A DNA stretch of 5,449 nucleotides from Oscillospiraceae bacterium (GTDB lineage Bacteria > Bacillota > Clostridia > Oscillospirales > UBA929): assembly GCA_031271325.1 (NCBI GenBank), contig JAISVY010000141.1, forward strand, positions 1 to 5,449, written 5' to 3'. A program made the position numbers and the translations under genes. Of this stretch, positions 4,857 through 5,449 are shown piece after piece. The notes under the pieces were generated by a model. The model had not been told where the DNA came from. It was given only the letters and a program-made list of their open reading frames with translations, and did not search any database. Each line of letters begins with the position of its first letter. Position 1 is the first letter of the stretch.

Positions 4857-4885
4857 TTGACAAGGCTTGTCCGGCGTTGTACAAT
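4857..4885 (+). promoter_or_regulatory. Sigma-A promoter of nrdD
   Basis: TTGACA (4857-4862) is separated by exactly 17 bases from TACAAT (4880-4885, 5 of 6 consensus). Transcription would begin near 4892, giving a leader of about 70 bases before the nrdD start at 4961. Confidence 0.75.
4859..4871. promoter_or_regulatory. 13-bp dyad overlapping the -35 box of nrdD
   Basis: GACAAG-G-CTTGTC is a perfect inverted repeat around one central base. It overlaps the last four bases of the -35 box, a typical place for a repressor operator. The cognate protein is unknown, and half of the dyad is fixed by the -35 consensus, so chance is possible. Confidence 0.3.
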
Positions 4886-4924
4886 ATGTATGCATTGTTC
4901 GAAAGCGTCTTCTATATATTGTGC
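4879..4924. promoter_or_regulatory. Candidate tandem NrdR boxes
   Basis: The NrdR consensus is close to ACACTATATATWGTGT. CTTCTATATATTGTGC (4909-4924) matches most of it, including CTATATATTGTG. A degenerate copy, GTACAATATGTATGCA (4879-4894), matches mainly in its left half. It overlaps the -10 box and the expected transcription start. Box starts are 30 bases apart, near the usual 31-32, so both would lie on one face of the helix. NrdR represses ribonucleotide reductase genes when dATP/ATP is high. Confidence 0.5.
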
Positions 4925-4960
4925 CTGAAGGCTTTATTTTTTTCTAAAGGAAGCGGGAAT

Positions 4961-5449
4961 ATGACGGAGCATATCGCGAATATCGGTCAGATCCGTAAGC
5001 GTGACGGGCGTGTGGTGCGTTTCGATCTCGATAAAATCACGGCCGCCATCAACAAGGCGTTTATCGCGACATACGGCAGCGACCATCGTGAGGAGGCGCT
5101 CCGCGCCGCCCTGCGCGTTCTGGACGCGCTGGAAGTGGAAGGGTTTCCCGCCCCCGACGTAGAGCACATTCAGGATACCGTGGAACGCGTTTTGATGGAA
5201 ACGGGGCATCAGGACGCCGCCAAAAAATATATACTCTACCGCGCCGAACGCAGCCGCTCCCGCGAGATGAATACCCGCCTGATGAAGGTTTACGAGGACA
5301 TCACGTTCAGCGCGGCATCCGACAGCGACATCAAGCGCGAGAACGCCAACATCGACGGCGACACCGCGATGGGCGTGATGCTGAAATACGGCTCGGAGGG
5401 GGCCAAGCATTTTAACGAGATTATGGTGCTCCGGCCCGCCCACGCGGAG
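4961..5449 (+). CDS. nrdD: Anaerobic ribonucleoside-triphosphate reductase (class III), N-terminal part (3' truncated by window)
   Basis: The gene begins at ATG 4961 after AAAGGAAG (4946-4953) and is open to the window end, giving 163 of an expected ~700 or more residues. NrdD reduces ribonucleoside triphosphates to deoxyribonucleotides in anaerobes through a glycyl radical installed by NrdG. Residues ~9-97 form an ATP-cone, the allosteric dATP/ATP-binding domain: IRKRDGRVVRFDLDKITAAI (11-30), then an EHIQDTVERVLMETG helix and AAKKYILYRAERSR. The catalytic-domain entry shows SDIKRENANIDGDTAMG (122-138), LKYGSEGAKHFNEIMVL (141-157) and RPAHAE at the edge, highly characteristic of NrdD. The active-site cysteines and C-terminal glycyl-radical loop lie beyond the window. 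A promoter with candidate NrdR boxes precedes it. An nrdG activase gene would be expected nearby downstream. Confidence 0.93.
   Translation, partial: MTEHIANIGQIRKRDGRVVRFDLDKITAAINKAFIATYGSDHREEALRAALRVLDALEVEGFPAPDVEHIQDTVERVLMETGHQDAAKKYILYRAERSRSREMNTRLMKVYEDITFSAASDSDIKRENANIDGDTAMGVMLKYGSEGAKHFNEIMVLRPAHAE

Larger units (their letters stand above)
4655..4960. other. AT-rich divergent intergenic region between the lipoprotein gene and nrdD
   Basis: This 306-base spacer has no plausible gene. Its left end holds the lipoprotein gene's ribosome site and a possible weak promoter. Its right end holds the nrdD promoter and operator region. The middle (about 4715-4850) contains AT-rich runs, including a short palindrome AAAAATTTTT near 4814-4823, but nothing I can assign. 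Confidence 0.6.

Overview
The window looks like chromosomal DNA of an anaerobic, fairly GC-rich Firmicute, most likely a clostridial (Oscillospiraceae/Ruminococcaceae-like) genome. That placement is inferred from strong AGGAGG-type ribosome sites, sigma-A-like promoters, an anaerobic (class III) ribonucleotide reductase gene, and a diacylglycerol-glucosyltransferase-like gene next to a YbhN/LPG-synthase-type membrane protein. No species can be named from the sequence alone.

Layout. Positions 1-156 hold the last 51 codons of an RlmD/RumA-type 23S rRNA (uracil-C5)-methyltransferase. Next come a short ORF that is the front half of a Nudix hydrolase cut inside the Nudix box (185-385), and a small intact methyltransferase-like gene with a PCC motif (389-868). 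The 432-base gap at 869-1300 contains two different MITE-like palindromic insertions. Each has terminal inverted repeats and a direct repeat at its ends (876-1042 and 1092-1252). A good sigma-A promoter (1062-1090) lies between them, and the second element sits directly behind its -10 box. Removing both insertions and one copy of each duplication leaves a short, ordinary intergenic region with the promoter just upstream of the next operon.

The operon at 1301-4131 has three overlapping genes: a polytopic YbhN/UPF0104-type membrane protein that probably starts at a rare ATT codon, a GT4 glycosyltransferase of the diacylglycerol-glucosyltransferase type, and a DUF374/lysophospholipid-acyltransferase-like protein. 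Together they suggest synthesis, acylation or translocation of a membrane glycolipid. The operon ends at a strong GC hairpin (4151-4181) shared with a convergent minus-strand gene (4199-4654) for a small, very basic, Pro/Arg/Ser/Thr-rich predicted lipoprotein.

After a 306-base AT-rich spacer, nrdD begins at 4961 and runs off the window end. Its promoter (TTGACA, 17 bases, TACAAT) is overlapped by a 13-base dyad and by candidate NrdR boxes, which fits dNTP-responsive repression.

I see no CRISPR array, tRNA, rRNA or phage defence system. The most unusual content is the pair of stacked insertions that rebuilt the operon leader, together with the apparent ATT start.
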